NCBI GenBank assembly: GCA_013376985.1
Contig: JACABB010000004.1
Span: 67,658 to 131,657, forward strand
Direction: 5' to 3'
Source of the DNA: Bacteroidales bacterium
GTDB lineage: Bacteria > Bacteroidota > Bacteroidia > Bacteroidales > Tenuifilaceae
Length of the DNA stretch: 64,000 bases
Below the pieces are notes generated by a model. That model had not been told where the DNA came from. It saw only the letters and a list, made by a program, of their open reading frames with translations, and did no database searches. The position numbers were made by a program, and so were the translations under genes. Of this stretch, positions 16,870 through 25,671 are shown in pieces (position 1 is the stretch's first letter; every line of letters begins with the position of its first letter).

Positions 16870-17889
16870 TTAACGAATTATCTCATTTGCCCTACTTAGC
16901 AAGCCTTCGCTTAAATTTAGTCCGAATTTTTCAGCTTCCTTATAATTGATTTGCAAAATATTCTCGGCTGAAACCACCGGAATTGTACCGGCTTTAGCTC
17001 CTTTAAAAATCTTGTCGACCAGATAAGCAGACTGTTTGCCTTGTGGAATACTTTGAGGTATTAATCCAAATACAGACTCATACCCTCCAAAAACTAAATT
17101 GATTCCTCCTATTGGGATTTTATGGTCAGACGCAAACTTACCCAATACTATAAATGGAGCTGGCACTGCCAGAAGAGGCTCGGCAATTAGCAGTATAAAA
17201 TCTGTTTCCTTATTAATTGATTTAGACTGTTTTTGTAATTCCAGTTCAAGTTCTGTTACATTACTTGCGGGAATTTCTATCATGGATACGCCTGCGGCTG
17301 CACTTGCTATATGCAGGGCATCCAGCTGAATTCTAACAATTGGATAATCTTTTTGGTAGATTATCAGAATTCGTTTGGTTTTTGGTGCAAGCTCTAGCAT
17401 GATTTCGAAGCGCTTGAGTGCAATTTCAGCACCAGCCCAACGTACACCAGTGATATTACCACCTGGTTCTCGAATACTATTTACAAGTCCTGTATTTTCA
17501 GTAAAAACATTAGCAAAAACGATAGGAATATCTTTTCCTTGTGTGGCTGCCTTGGCCTCCATAGCAGCCTCGGTAGGAAATACGAAAATCAGGTCTACTT
17601 TTTCGTTTATGAATTTAGTGAGGATATGGCGGTATTCAATAAGATCAAAGTTTGTTTTTTGTACATCATAAGCGATGTTTTTACCTTCTATGTACCCTAA
17701 TTCTGTCATTTTTGACTTGAAACCATCTACTGTTCCAGACAAGAATTCAAGGCCAGAGAGGATGCCCACCTTGTATGTCTTTTTTTTGTAATCGCCACAA
17801 TCGTTCAAAAACAAAAATGTAATTAATAGACCAACCGAAAAAATAAGTGGTATAGTTTTAATCTTTTTTGCTTTCATTTTCCTTCTCAT
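16870..17889 (-). CDS. ABC_sub_bind-family substrate-binding protein (paralogue 3)
   Basis: First gene of the binding-protein array. The track from ATG 17889 includes a second ATG at 17877 preceded by AGAAGGA, which is the better-supported start. The product carries an N-terminal hydrophobic segment ending FLNDC, then the ABC_sub_bind landmarks 'YKVGILSGLEFLSGTVDGFK', 'DLIFVFPTEAAMEAKAATQG', 'NITGVRWAGAEIALKRFE' and a C-terminus 'LNLSEGLLSRANEIIR' nearly identical to paralogue 2. No transporter partners are present. A short remnant of a further copy lies directly upstream. Confidence 0.85.
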   Translation of the reverse strand: MRRKMKAKKIKTIPLIFSVGLLITFLFLNDCGDYKKKTYKVGILSGLEFLSGTVDGFKSKMTELGYIEGKNIAYDVQKTNFDLIEYRHILTKFINEKVDLIFVFPTEAAMEAKAATQGKDIPIVFANVFTENTGLVNSIREPGGNITGVRWAGAEIALKRFEIMLELAPKTKRILIIYQKDYPIVRIQLDALHIASAAAGVSMIEIPASNVTELELELQKQSKSINKETDFILLIAEPLLAVPAPFIVLGKFASDHKIPIGGINLVFGGYESVFGLIPQSIPQGKQSAYLVDKIFKGAKAGTIPVVSAENILQINYKEAEKFGLNLSEGLLSRANEIIR

Positions 17890-17913
17890 TTATTCATTAC
17901 TATTTAGCTTGTA

Positions 17914-17962
17914 TAACTGAAATTTTAATGAATTACTTCGCATACCCTCCGCACTAATACTT
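17914..17962 (-). pseudogene. possible 3'-end remnant of a fourth binding-protein gene
   Basis: The minus-strand sequence ending in AATTCATTAAAATTTCAGTTAT resembles the end of paralogue 3 plus its downstream spacer (AATTCGTTAAAATTCAAATTAT). In the binding-protein frame it reads '..VCEVIH' followed by stop, where the intact copies have '..ANEIIR' or '..ANEIVR' and stop. Only about 35-45 nt are recognisable. Confidence 0.4.
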
Positions 17963-17974
17963 TATATTAGTTAT

Positions 17975-18130
17975 ATGGCGCAAATTACTGAAATAGCATA
18001 TGATATTGAGAAGTTAACCAATGATTTACCTCATCATTGGCTAAAAAATAGCAAGGTTTTTTTGGATGAAGATGGTTCGATAACCTTTTTGGTGGATTTT
18101 TGTGATTTGGTGGCTTTTAATATTTTTTAG
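17975..18130 (+). CDS. small 51-aa ORF, hypothetical
   Basis: ATG at 17975 opens a 51-codon frame (MAQITEIAYDIEKLTNDLPH.. to ..CDLVAFNIF) ending TAG at 18130. The composition looks protein-like, but no ribosome site or promoter box is evident and I recognise no family. It is the only plus-strand candidate in the 31-kb minus-strand block and sits in its one large gap, beside a tandem repeat and a palindrome, so it may be a fragment of a lost gene. Confidence 0.25.
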   Translation: MAQITEIAYDIEKLTNDLPHHWLKNSKVFLDEDGSITFLVDFCDLVAFNIF

Positions 18131-18238
18131 CTACCAAAACTCAAGAACACCAAATTGCAACAAATCGGTAATTTGAGTTTGATAAGAGTTTTGAATTTTT
18201 AAAAGGTTCGAAATTCTAGGTTCTTTATCTTATTGACA

Positions 18239-18322
18239 TTAGTACATATCTCTCAAGTGTTAGGACGTATCTGACAGACGCTAGGATATATCTCTCAGAT
18301 GTTAGGACATATCTCTCAAAGG
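18239..18322. repeat. four imperfect 21-bp tandem repeats
   Basis: Units start at 18239, 18260, 18281 and 18302 and share the core TTAGgacatatctctcagatG with two to six changes per unit. They lie in the 660-bp gap between the two halves of the signalling block. There are no spacers, so this is not a CRISPR. The remaining part of the gap (18323-18498) shows nothing I can name. Confidence 0.7.
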
Positions 18323-18498
18323 GTCTATTCAATGAACTGTGTAAGTGGTTTGGGCGAATAGTCACAATACCTTAAAGGAGGGCTAATTGAGTGCTGTATT
18401 GGGGGTTGTTCTTGAGGAATGAATGGTAATGTGCATAAGGGAAACTGTTTTTAGGGGCTGTCTAAAAAGAATTTTTAACGCAAAGTACGCCAAGTTTT

Positions 18499-18520
18499 CG
18501 CAAAGATCTTTGCGTTTTTT
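18499..18520 (+). terminator. perfect 16-bp palindrome followed by T-tract
   Basis: CGCAAAGATCTTTGCG is followed directly by TTTTTT on the plus strand, a textbook intrinsic terminator. It is embedded in a run of CGCAAAG-type motifs (18479-18514), which may be a dispersed repeat. It lies just past the stop of the minus-strand kinase at 18553, where it has no T-tract in the minus direction. Confidence 0.5.
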
Positions 18521-18552
18521 CCTTTGTGTCTTCTGCAGTTATTAGTGTGTTC

Positions 18553-20625
18553 TCAATAAGTTAAGGTTCTGCTAAGATGTTCTTTTATCTTAGATATTAA
18601 GAGTATTTTTTTAATTGGTTTGCTAACAAAATCGTTACAACCATTGGATAAGGCCATATTTTTATCAACTTCCGTAGAATATGCTGTTTGGGCTATGATT
18701 GGTAGATTGGGTTTAAATTTCTTTATCTGCTTTGTAGCTTCATAGCCATCCATTATGGGCATTTTAATGTCCATAAGAATTAGGTCGATACGGTTGTTTA
18801 ATTTGCATGTATTTACTGCCTCTATCCCATTTATTGCTCTAATAATATTGATGTTTAAGCCTGAAAGCATTTCTTCGAGCAGCATGAAGTTAGAATCTTC
18901 ATCCTCGGCAATTAGTATGGTTTTGGTTATATCGCTTTCATCCGTCATCTCTTTTAAGGGTTGTTTTTCAACGATGGGAGTTTTTTTAACTTTTTTGTAC
19001 GGGATTGTAAAGTAAAATGTTGATCCTTTGTTTAGCTCAGATATAAGCCATATTCTGCCACCCAATAACTCTACGTATGCTTTTGAGATGGATAGGCCTA
19101 AACCCGATCCTCCATATTGGCGTGCAATAGTACTTTCGACTTGACGAAATCTTTTAAATATTTCTTCGTGCATTTCATGGGGAATGCCAATGCCAGTATC
19201 CTCAACAAAGAACTCCAATTCCTTATCTTTTAGTTTATATCCAAAGTTAACGTATCCTTGTCTGGTAAATTTTATAGCATTGCCTATGAGGTTGGTAAGA
19301 ATTTGAACAAGTTTAGTTTCATCAGATAATATGGTTATTTCATTATCGGGTAAAAGATGTTTTAAGATAAAGCAGAAGTTTTGTTTTTGGTTTTTTAACT
19401 GGAATTGTTCATACAAAAATCTTAGGGTGTAGTTTAAATTGAATTCAACTTCACTAACTTTTTCCTGACCTGCTTCAATGGTTGCAATGCTTACTATATC
19501 GGATATTATGGATAGTAGTTGGTAGCTGCTTTGTGTAATTATATCGGTAAAATATTTGAGTTTTTCGGGTGTTAGGTTTGGTTCGTTTAGGAATTCAGAG
19601 AAACCGATTATTGAGTTTATTGGGGTGCGAATTTCGTGTGAGATGTTGTGAAGGAATGCTGTTTTTAGGCGATCGCTTTCTTCGGCTTTTTCTTTGGCTT
19701 GGATTGTTAGCTGTTCCGCTAACTTGTTTTCGGTAATATCACGGATTGTGCTTTGTATACCTATTAGGTTCTGTTCTACTTTAACCTGTATAGCAGAATG
19801 CGATACCCAATGTAACTCTCCTCTAATATCTAAAATACGGTATTCAAAGTTGTATATTTCTTCGGCATTTGTTTTTAGCCTATTCCATTTTTGAAGGTAG
19901 GTTTCTTTATCGTCGAGGTAGATATTGACTGGTATTTTTTGCCCAATAAGCCCTTCACAAGAAAATCCTAGTAATTTTTCGCTCTGAGGGCTTATAAAAA
20001 GGATGTAATCATTTAAATCGGTTAAGGCTGTAAGGTCAGCACTATTAAGTACAAAGGATTTGAATAGCTCTTCGCTTTTCCTCAGCTCGATCTGGCTTTT
20101 TTTCCTAGCTTCATTCTCATTTTTTAAGTCCTCAAGCAGGTTAAGGGTTGCAGTATGGGCAAAGTTTATCTCACGAATCTGCTTTTCAACTTGTACGGCA
20201 AGTATTTCTTTTTCATCCCTTTTTTTAACGTTTGCTATTTTGATTTTTAGCATGGCACATATTTGAGCCTTAAGTTCAACCTCGTCTATAGGTTTTGCAA
20301 GAAAAGCCTCTGCCCCACATTCAAGTGCTCGAATACGGCTCTCCTTGTCGCCTTTGAGGGCTGTAACGAATACTATAGGGATATCGCTTAACTTTTTATC
20401 AGCTTTAAGCTTTTGGCATACATCAAATCCATCCATGTTGGGCATTACAATATCAAGGAGGATTACATCGGGATCTTCTGTGGCAGCAATTTCTATCCCT
20501 TTTTCACCATTAAGGGCATTGAAAACTATGGCATTTGGGAAAGCCTCTTTTATCAGCGCGTTTAGGCTGATAAGGTTATCCTGATTATCATCAATGGTCA
20601 ATATTTTTATTTTCTCACTCTCCAT
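18553..20625 (-). CDS. cytoplasmic REC-PAS-HisKA-HATPase-REC hybrid kinase
   Basis: The 690-residue protein has an N-terminal receiver (phospho-Asp in 'VILLDIVMPNMDGFD', Lys in 'FLAKPID'), a coiled coil (about 125-185), one PAS domain, HisKA with 'ISHEIRTPINSIIGF', HATPase (DTGIGI, GSGLGLSI) and a C-terminal receiver (phospho-Asp in 'LILMDIKMPIMDGYE'). With receivers at both ends it can take phosphate from another kinase and pass it on. No membrane segment is seen. Its ATG overlaps the end of the upstream 990-residue kinase by 11 nt, so the two are translationally coupled and probably form one phosphorelay. The downstream partner and output are not encoded nearby. Confidence 0.92.
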   Translation of the reverse strand: MESEKIKILTIDDNQDNLISLNALIKEAFPNAIVFNALNGEKGIEIAATEDPDVILLDIVMPNMDGFDVCQKLKADKKLSDIPIVFVTALKGDKESRIRALECGAEAFLAKPIDEVELKAQICAMLKIKIANVKKRDEKEILAVQVEKQIREINFAHTATLNLLEDLKNENEARKKSQIELRKSEELFKSFVLNSADLTALTDLNDYILFISPQSEKLLGFSCEGLIGQKIPVNIYLDDKETYLQKWNRLKTNAEEIYNFEYRILDIRGELHWVSHSAIQVKVEQNLIGIQSTIRDITENKLAEQLTIQAKEKAEESDRLKTAFLHNISHEIRTPINSIIGFSEFLNEPNLTPEKLKYFTDIITQSSYQLLSIISDIVSIATIEAGQEKVSEVEFNLNYTLRFLYEQFQLKNQKQNFCFILKHLLPDNEITILSDETKLVQILTNLIGNAIKFTRQGYVNFGYKLKDKELEFFVEDTGIGIPHEMHEEIFKRFRQVESTIARQYGGSGLGLSISKAYVELLGGRIWLISELNKGSTFYFTIPYKKVKKTPIVEKQPLKEMTDESDITKTILIAEDEDSNFMLLEEMLSGLNINIIRAINGIEAVNTCKLNNRIDLILMDIKMPIMDGYEATKQIKKFKPNLPIIAQTAYSTEVDKNMALSNGCNDFVSKPIKKILLISKIKEHLSRTLTY

Positions 20626-23587
20626 AAAGTGTTTGTTTTATAGTTTTTAAGAAAATACTTTCGTCAATAGGCTTTGCGATGTACCCATCAAAGCCATGCG
20701 CCAAAATAGTTTCGCGGTCAGTGGTCATCGCGCTAGCGGTAAGCGCAATAACAGGGATCTCCTGTAGATATGGATCTTTGCGGAGGATATTAAACATCTC
20801 GATGCCATCCATATCGGGCAGTGCGATATCCATTAGAATAAGATGTGGTTTGTGTTTTTTAGCCAAGTATAAACCTTGGTTACTATCAAATGCTTCTATT
20901 ATAGTATATTTAGATGAAAGGAGTACCTTAACGGTAAGCATATTATCGGGATTATCCTCAACCACCAGAACTATTGGCTTGCCTTCGATGGGTGAAACTT
21001 TTCTTTGAGGTTTTGCCGTTTCCACTGATTCCGGATATACCATGGTTGCAATGGCGTTGAGCAACTCGGAGCAGTTTACATCGCCTTTCTGGATAAGCTG
21101 GTGGATGTTGTTTCGTTTCAAAAAATGGAGCTCCTCCTTTGATATATGCTTAGCCGTAAGAATCAAAACAGGGACATGAGCCGTAATATCTACCTCTCGA
21201 ATGGTTTTAAGCACTTCAAATCCATCGATTCCCGGTAGCATTAGGTCTAAGATAATGGCATCGGGTATATTCTGATCTATAATTCTAAGGGCTTCGAAAC
21301 CATCATGTGCAATTAGTAGCCTGTAGCCTCTTTCTTCCAAAATATCCTTCATTTGGATAATTGCCGGTTCGCTATCCTCAACCAGCAAAATGGTTTTTTC
21401 TTCAGAATCAGAGGGTGTTTTAAGAGGTGCTGGTTTTATGGTATATTTTGACCCCACCGATTCTTCAATATCAACCATTCTAATCTCTGGAGTATAGCTT
21501 GAGGGTAAGGTAAGTGTAAACTCTGAACCTTGACCTACGGAACTTATAACTGATATTGAACCTCCCATAAGGTTAGCATATTTTTTAGCAATAGCTAAGC
21601 CCAAGCCTGTTCCGCCAAATTTTCGGGAGGTACTGCCATCGGCCTGACGGAATTCATCGAAAATGTGGGGAAGATGTTTTTCGGAGATGCCAATACCAGT
21701 ATCTAATACTGAAACTATAATGTTACCATCTATTTTAAATGCTGCAACTTCAACCTTACCTTTCTCGGTAAATTTTACAGCATTACCGATTAGGTTTTGC
21801 AGGATATGGCGACATTTTCGTATATCACTAGAGAGAAATAGGTCTGAATTCTTTTCTAAATGTATTAGTTCAATATTTTTCTGTTTTACCTGAGGATTGA
21901 TCATTGCTATTACTTCGGAAATTAGGTCGTTTATGTTAAACGATTCTACTTCGATTTCTTCGCGCCCGGCTTCGATACGCGAAATATCAAGGATATCGTT
22001 AATGAGCGATAGTAGATGTTTCCCGTTTCGTTCAATCACCTCTATGTAGCCGTACTCTTCATCTGGAATCTGTTTGGCAAGGCGGCGGTTGAGTACTCCC
22101 GAAAGGGCAATTACGGAATTAAGGGGGGTTCGCAGCTCGTGGCTCATATTGGACAGAAAGCTTGTTTTTAGGCGATTGGCTTCACCCAATTGCTTTTTCT
22201 GCATTTCTAGCTCCGTATTCTGTTCAATCAGCTCGGCCGATTGGGAGGCTAGCTCTGTTTTCTGAGCCTCAAGCTCGCGGTTTTGGTACTCTAACTTGCT
22301 TGTGAATTCTTTAATTTTGCGATACGCCAATATCCCTTCAACCCGTGCGCTGAAAGTATCAAGAATGTTTTCAATCAGCTGAATAGATTGTGCGCTATAC
22401 TTATTAACACTCGCCAACGAAATAATGGCTATAACCTGATTATTTGCAACTATTGGGATGGTGATTATTTCGCGTGGAATAAAGTTTCCGTTTACGGTGT
22501 AAAAAACAAAACGGGTATCATCGGTGATATTCTTAATATGCTGAATTTTTCTTGAGGATAGGGCTGCGCCAAATTCCCCTTCGAAGTTTTCTGCCGAGAA
22601 TGATTGTTTAATATTTCCACCTCCACCAACTGATTCAAAGTAATCGTAGGTTTTTTTATCATCGCTTAGCAGGTATGCAGCAGCAATCTGAGATTCTGTA
22701 TGCTGTAAGAGGCCATTAAGCGTTTCATGGAAAAATTCTTTTGCATCGTTTTCGCTAATCATTAACCCAGCAAGGTTTGCTGCTCTTTCATTCAGATTCA
22801 TATTAACCTGAATACTCTCTGCAAGAGTATTAAATGAAGTGGATAGTTGACCAAATTCATTTTTTGATTCATAGGAACTCCTAGCATTCATATCCCCATC
22901 ATGAAAACGCTGGGCAGCACTTGTTAAATTAACAATAGGGTTACGGATATTTCTTACTAAAATATAGTTAATAAGTAACGATAGTAGTAAAATGGTTGCC
23001 ACAATTATCGCTAACCGCCTGTTTAGCGAGTCATTCAATTCATTTGATGCTGCAAGTAATTCATCGGCTTTTTTTATAGCAAAATCACTTATTACCTGTA
23101 GTTTGCCCAGGACTTTTAACGCTTGAGTAGGGGCTACTCCTCCTGGATAATGGCGAAGCCTTGCCTCCTCAAGATGTCCTGCATTTAATAACCGAATGGA
23201 TTCCTCCCGGATAGAAACCCATTTGTTGAATTCTTCAAAAAAATTATCAATATCTGTAGGTGGACCAAGGTAGGATTGCCTGAGTTTTTCTATACACATC
23301 ATTACATTCGCCTGACAAACAGCTATATCATTCAAAACTTCTTGGCGTGTTTTTGAATCATTAACCAATAAAAAATCTCGCATTTTAATGCGCATATTCA
23401 AAACATTATCCTTTAATTCATAAAGGATTCTCCTAACTTTGAGTGGATGATTGTAGATTTCCTCACCTTGTGTTTGGATTTGGTCGGTTTGTATGTAAGA
23501 TACCACTCCGAGTAGAATTACAAAGAATAGTAGGATGGTAAATCCAATCTTGAGTTGTACTCCTATATTGAGATTTTTCAGGTTCAT
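20615..23587 (-). CDS. membrane 4-helix-bundle-HAMP-GAF hybrid kinase with two receivers
   Basis: Two TM helices (about 10-33 and 187-210) flank a ~150-residue helical extracytoplasmic region like the four-helix-bundle sensors of chemoreceptors. Then follow HAMP ('GDMNARSSYESKNEFG'), GAF (about 275-420), a long coiled coil, HisKA with 'MSHELRTPLNSVIAL', HATPase ([14 protein letters not shown]) and two receivers (Asp in 'AIILDLMLPGIDG' and 'LILMDIALPDMDG'). It begins 14 nt downstream of the CheR stop, and its chemoreceptor-like front end makes it the most plausible CheR partner, though no glutamate methylation site is identified. The C-terminus overlaps the next kinase gene. Confidence 0.9.
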   Translation of the reverse strand: MNLKNLNIGVQLKIGFTILLFFVILLGVVSYIQTDQIQTQGEEIYNHPLKVRRILYELKDNVLNMRIKMRDFLLVNDSKTRQEVLNDIAVCQANVMMCIEKLRQSYLGPPTDIDNFFEEFNKWVSIREESIRLLNAGHLEEARLRHYPGGVAPTQALKVLGKLQVISDFAIKKADELLAASNELNDSLNRRLAIIVATILLLSLLINYILVRNIRNPIVNLTSAAQRFHDGDMNARSSYESKNEFGQLSTSFNTLAESIQVNMNLNERAANLAGLMISENDAKEFFHETLNGLLQHTESQIAAAYLLSDDKKTYDYFESVGGGGNIKQSFSAENFEGEFGAALSSRKIQHIKNITDDTRFVFYTVNGNFIPREIITIPIVANNQVIAIISLASVNKYSAQSIQLIENILDTFSARVEGILAYRKIKEFTSKLEYQNRELEAQKTELASQSAELIEQNTELEMQKKQLGEANRLKTSFLSNMSHELRTPLNSVIALSGVLNRRLAKQIPDEEYGYIEVIERNGKHLLSLINDILDISRIEAGREEIEVESFNINDLISEVIAMINPQVKQKNIELIHLEKNSDLFLSSDIRKCRHILQNLIGNAVKFTEKGKVEVAAFKIDGNIIVSVLDTGIGISEKHLPHIFDEFRQADGSTSRKFGGTGLGLAIAKKYANLMGGSISVISSVGQGSEFTLTLPSSYTPEIRMVDIEESVGSKYTIKPAPLKTPSDSEEKTILLVEDSEPAIIQMKDILEERGYRLLIAHDGFEALRIIDQNIPDAIILDLMLPGIDGFEVLKTIREVDITAHVPVLILTAKHISKEELHFLKRNNIHQLIQKGDVNCSELLNAIATMVYPESVETAKPQRKVSPIEGKPIVLVVEDNPDNMLTVKVLLSSKYTIIEAFDSNQGLYLAKKHKPHLILMDIALPDMDGIEMFNILRKDPYLQEIPVIALTASAMTTDRETILAHGFDGYIAKPIDESIFLKTIKQTLYGE

Positions 23588-23601
23588 AGTATCTGTTTTT
23601 A

Positions 23602-24435
23602 TTACCTGTGTTCTATTCCTTTAAATATTCCTGATTGGGGAAATATTTCATACCAATTCTCATTCATCAAGATATCCCTTTCTGCTTCACCAACTATAAT
23701 TAATCCCTCCTTTGCCAGTGAATTAGCAATCTTTTTGAGTATTTGTTTACGATATTCGGGTTTGTAGTAGAATAAAAGGTTGGCGCATACTATTAAATTG
23801 AAGTCTCCAAAAATACTTGCAGGGGGGCAACACAATTGCTCACCAAATAAATCAAAAACCGAAAAGTTGATATTTTCTTTAAGTGTAGGTATTATCGTGT
23901 AAGTATCACCATTTCTAATGAGCCAATGTTTAATTCGTTTAATATTTAGGTTGTATAATGCGCCTAAAGGGTATTCTCCCTTTTGTGCTTGATTTACCTG
24001 TTTTTCGGAATAATCGGTAGCTAAAATTCGGTAGCTAAACTTTTCGTAATCACTATTTTTATGTTCCTCTAAAAGCATTGCTAAGCTATATGCTTCCTGC
24101 CCTGCAGCACATGCAGCCGACCAAATTCGAATTTCTTTTTGTGCTGAACATTTTTTTTGTAAAGCTATAGAAGGTAATAATATTCGCTCTAAAACAGAGA
24201 ATGTTAATGAGTTACGAAAGAATTCGCTATGACTGATTTGAAGTGATTCAATAAAAAATTTTGCCTCTTCAATGTTCTGCTCTAAATTTGTGTAGTATTC
24301 ATTATAAGAACCGCAACGAGTATCTGTAATTCTTTTCTGAATAGATTTATTCAGAAATAAATCATCGTATTTTGAAACATCCATGCCATATAATTGCAGG
24401 AGAAGATTGGTAATCTGTTTGTTTGTTTCGTTCAT
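23602..24435 (-). CDS. cheR: CheR-type protein-glutamate O-methyltransferase
   Basis: I use the ATG at 24435; an in-frame TTG sits 24 nt upstream. The product shows the two CheR parts: an N-terminal helical domain (about 1-75, 'FFIESLQISHSEFFRN') and a SAM-dependent methyltransferase domain with 'IRIWSAACAAGQEAYSLAMLL', 'ILATDYSEKQVNQA' and 'NLIVCANLLFYYKPEYR'. CheR methylates glutamates on chemoreceptor helices using SAM. No cheB, cheA, cheW or true receptor gene is in the window, and it sits between two response-regulator genes and a four-helix-bundle kinase. Stand-alone CheR proteins in PAS-kinase clusters may methylate kinases instead; that is inference. Confidence 0.88.
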   Translation of the reverse strand: MNETNKQITNLLLQLYGMDVSKYDDLFLNKSIQKRITDTRCGSYNEYYTNLEQNIEEAKFFIESLQISHSEFFRNSLTFSVLERILLPSIALQKKCSAQKEIRIWSAACAAGQEAYSLAMLLEEHKNSDYEKFSYRILATDYSEKQVNQAQKGEYPLGALYNLNIKRIKHWLIRNGDTYTIIPTLKENINFSVFDLFGEQLCCPPASIFGDFNLIVCANLLFYYKPEYRKQILKKIANSLAKEGLIIVGEAERDILMNENWYEIFPQSGIFKGIEHR

Positions 24436-24493
24436 ACTCGGTTTATGATTTAACCTCAAACTAATTATTCCATTTTCACTTTGGTTTCATTCC

Positions 24494-25057
24494 CTATCCT
24501 ACTATTTTGTATTTTTCCTCTTTTCCCATTTGTTTCAAAAGCTCGTTAATCTCCTTTTTTAGCTCTATCATTTTTAGCTCACGCCCTATGGTTAAGTCGT
24601 AGAACCGTTGGAGTTCGTCCATCTTCTTTTGAAGTGCCTCCTCGGCTTTTCGTCTTATTTCTTTTTCTTTTGATTCATCGAGTGCGCGTTTTACAGCCGA
24701 TGGGAGTCTTGCTAGCCTATCCTTTAGGATATAATCAACAGCACCTTGCTTCATCAAATCAATGGCTATCTCCTCACCAATCGATCCTGAAATGCAGATA
24801 AAAGGTGTGTTAGGGCATATCTCATTACACAATTTTAGCGCAGCAAATCCATCAAAACCGTGTAGGTTAAAATCGGCCAAAATGATATCATACTTGTTGT
24901 TGCGAATTGATGAAGTAAATTCACTCTCCTTGGCAACACGAGTTATGTTTATGCTAAATCCAGCACTGGTAAGATGTTCCAGAATTATCTCGAAATCTAA
25001 TATCGAGTCTTCGAGAGACAGAACATTGAGCGCTATTTTTGCTTCTGCTTTATCCAT
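24494..25057 (-). CDS. response regulator with C-terminal coiled-coil tail
   Basis: The ATG at 25057 is preceded by GAAGGAGGAG and is chosen over the longer in-frame start. It overlaps the stop of the regulator upstream, so translation is coupled. The receiver (about 5-125) has phospho-Asp in 'IILADFNLHGFDG' and Lys in 'YILKDRLA', the pattern of regulators that sense via PAS-type kinases. A coiled coil follows and ends in 'GRELKMIELKKEINELLK', identical to the tail of the PAS protein at 30257. There is no enzymatic or DNA-binding output. The tail probably mediates dimerisation or docking to a kinase. Confidence 0.88.
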   Translation of the reverse strand: MDKAEAKIALNVLSLEDSILDFEIILEHLTSAGFSINITRVAKESEFTSSIRNNKYDIILADFNLHGFDGFAALKLCNEICPNTPFICISGSIGEEIAIDLMKQGAVDYILKDRLARLPSAVKRALDESKEKEIRRKAEEALQKKMDELQRFYDLTIGRELKMIELKKEINELLKQMGKEEKYKIVG

Positions 25058-25505
25058 TTTGCTCTCCTCCTTCAGTTGGCAGCTCATTTATCACTGCCCA
25101 AAAAATTCCTAATTGTTTAATAACCTCAAAAAAATCTTTGAAATCTACGGGTTTTACAACGTAGGCATTAGCGCCTAGCTCATAGCATCGTTTCAAATCA
25201 AACTCCTCGCGGGAGGATGAAAGAATAACAATTGGCAACATTTTAAAGTCAGGGTGACTCCGGATGGTTTTAAGCACCTCAATACCATCCATGCGGGGCA
25301 TTTTAATATCCAGTAGGATAACCGCAGGATTACCCTTTTTACGGGTTTTGTATTCTCCCTCATAGGTTAGATAATCTAAAACCTCAACACCATCATTAAC
25401 ATTTACAACACGGTTTGCAAGGTTATGCTCAGCAAGTGCCTTCATAGTTAATTCCACGTCATATGGATTGTCTTCAGCTAATAGGATTGTTCTTAAATCT
25501 ATCAT
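25050..25505 (-). CDS. Rcp1-type single-domain response regulator
   Basis: ATG at 25505 (MIDLRTILLAEDNPYDVELT) fits the family start; an in-frame ATG at 25538 would add 11 residues of unlikely sequence. The receiver carries acidic residues 'AEDN', phospho-Asp in 'VILLDIKMPRMDGIE', Ser in 'VILSSS' and Lys in 'AYVVKPVDF'. Rcp1-like regulators pair with phytochrome-type or PAS kinases having 'SHDLRAPL' HisKA domains, exactly the type encoded by the 1514-residue kinase upstream. It overlaps the next regulator gene by 8 nt. Confidence 0.92.
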   Translation of the reverse strand: MIDLRTILLAEDNPYDVELTMKALAEHNLANRVVNVNDGVEVLDYLTYEGEYKTRKKGNPAVILLDIKMPRMDGIEVLKTIRSHPDFKMLPIVILSSSREEFDLKRCYELGANAYVVKPVDFKDFFEVIKQLGIFWAVINELPTEGGEQNG

Positions 25506-25671
25506 AGGCTTATTTTTAGTAGTTAAAAAAGTAAACATTAATTTAGACTAGTGGCAATAAAATAATTCATTCTAATTTAAATATTTCCACAATACATGTC
25601 AATACCGAAAGTATTTATGTTCAACTATCTAGTCAAAAAATCTATTCTTTAAATCCCTAAACATCAACTCA

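Noticed and set aside
14712-17889. Complete ABC importer
   Set aside because: Only substrate-binding proteins are present; no permease or ATPase genes accompany them.
18239-18322. CRISPR array
   Set aside because: Units are directly adjacent with no spacers, only four copies, and no cas genes are present.
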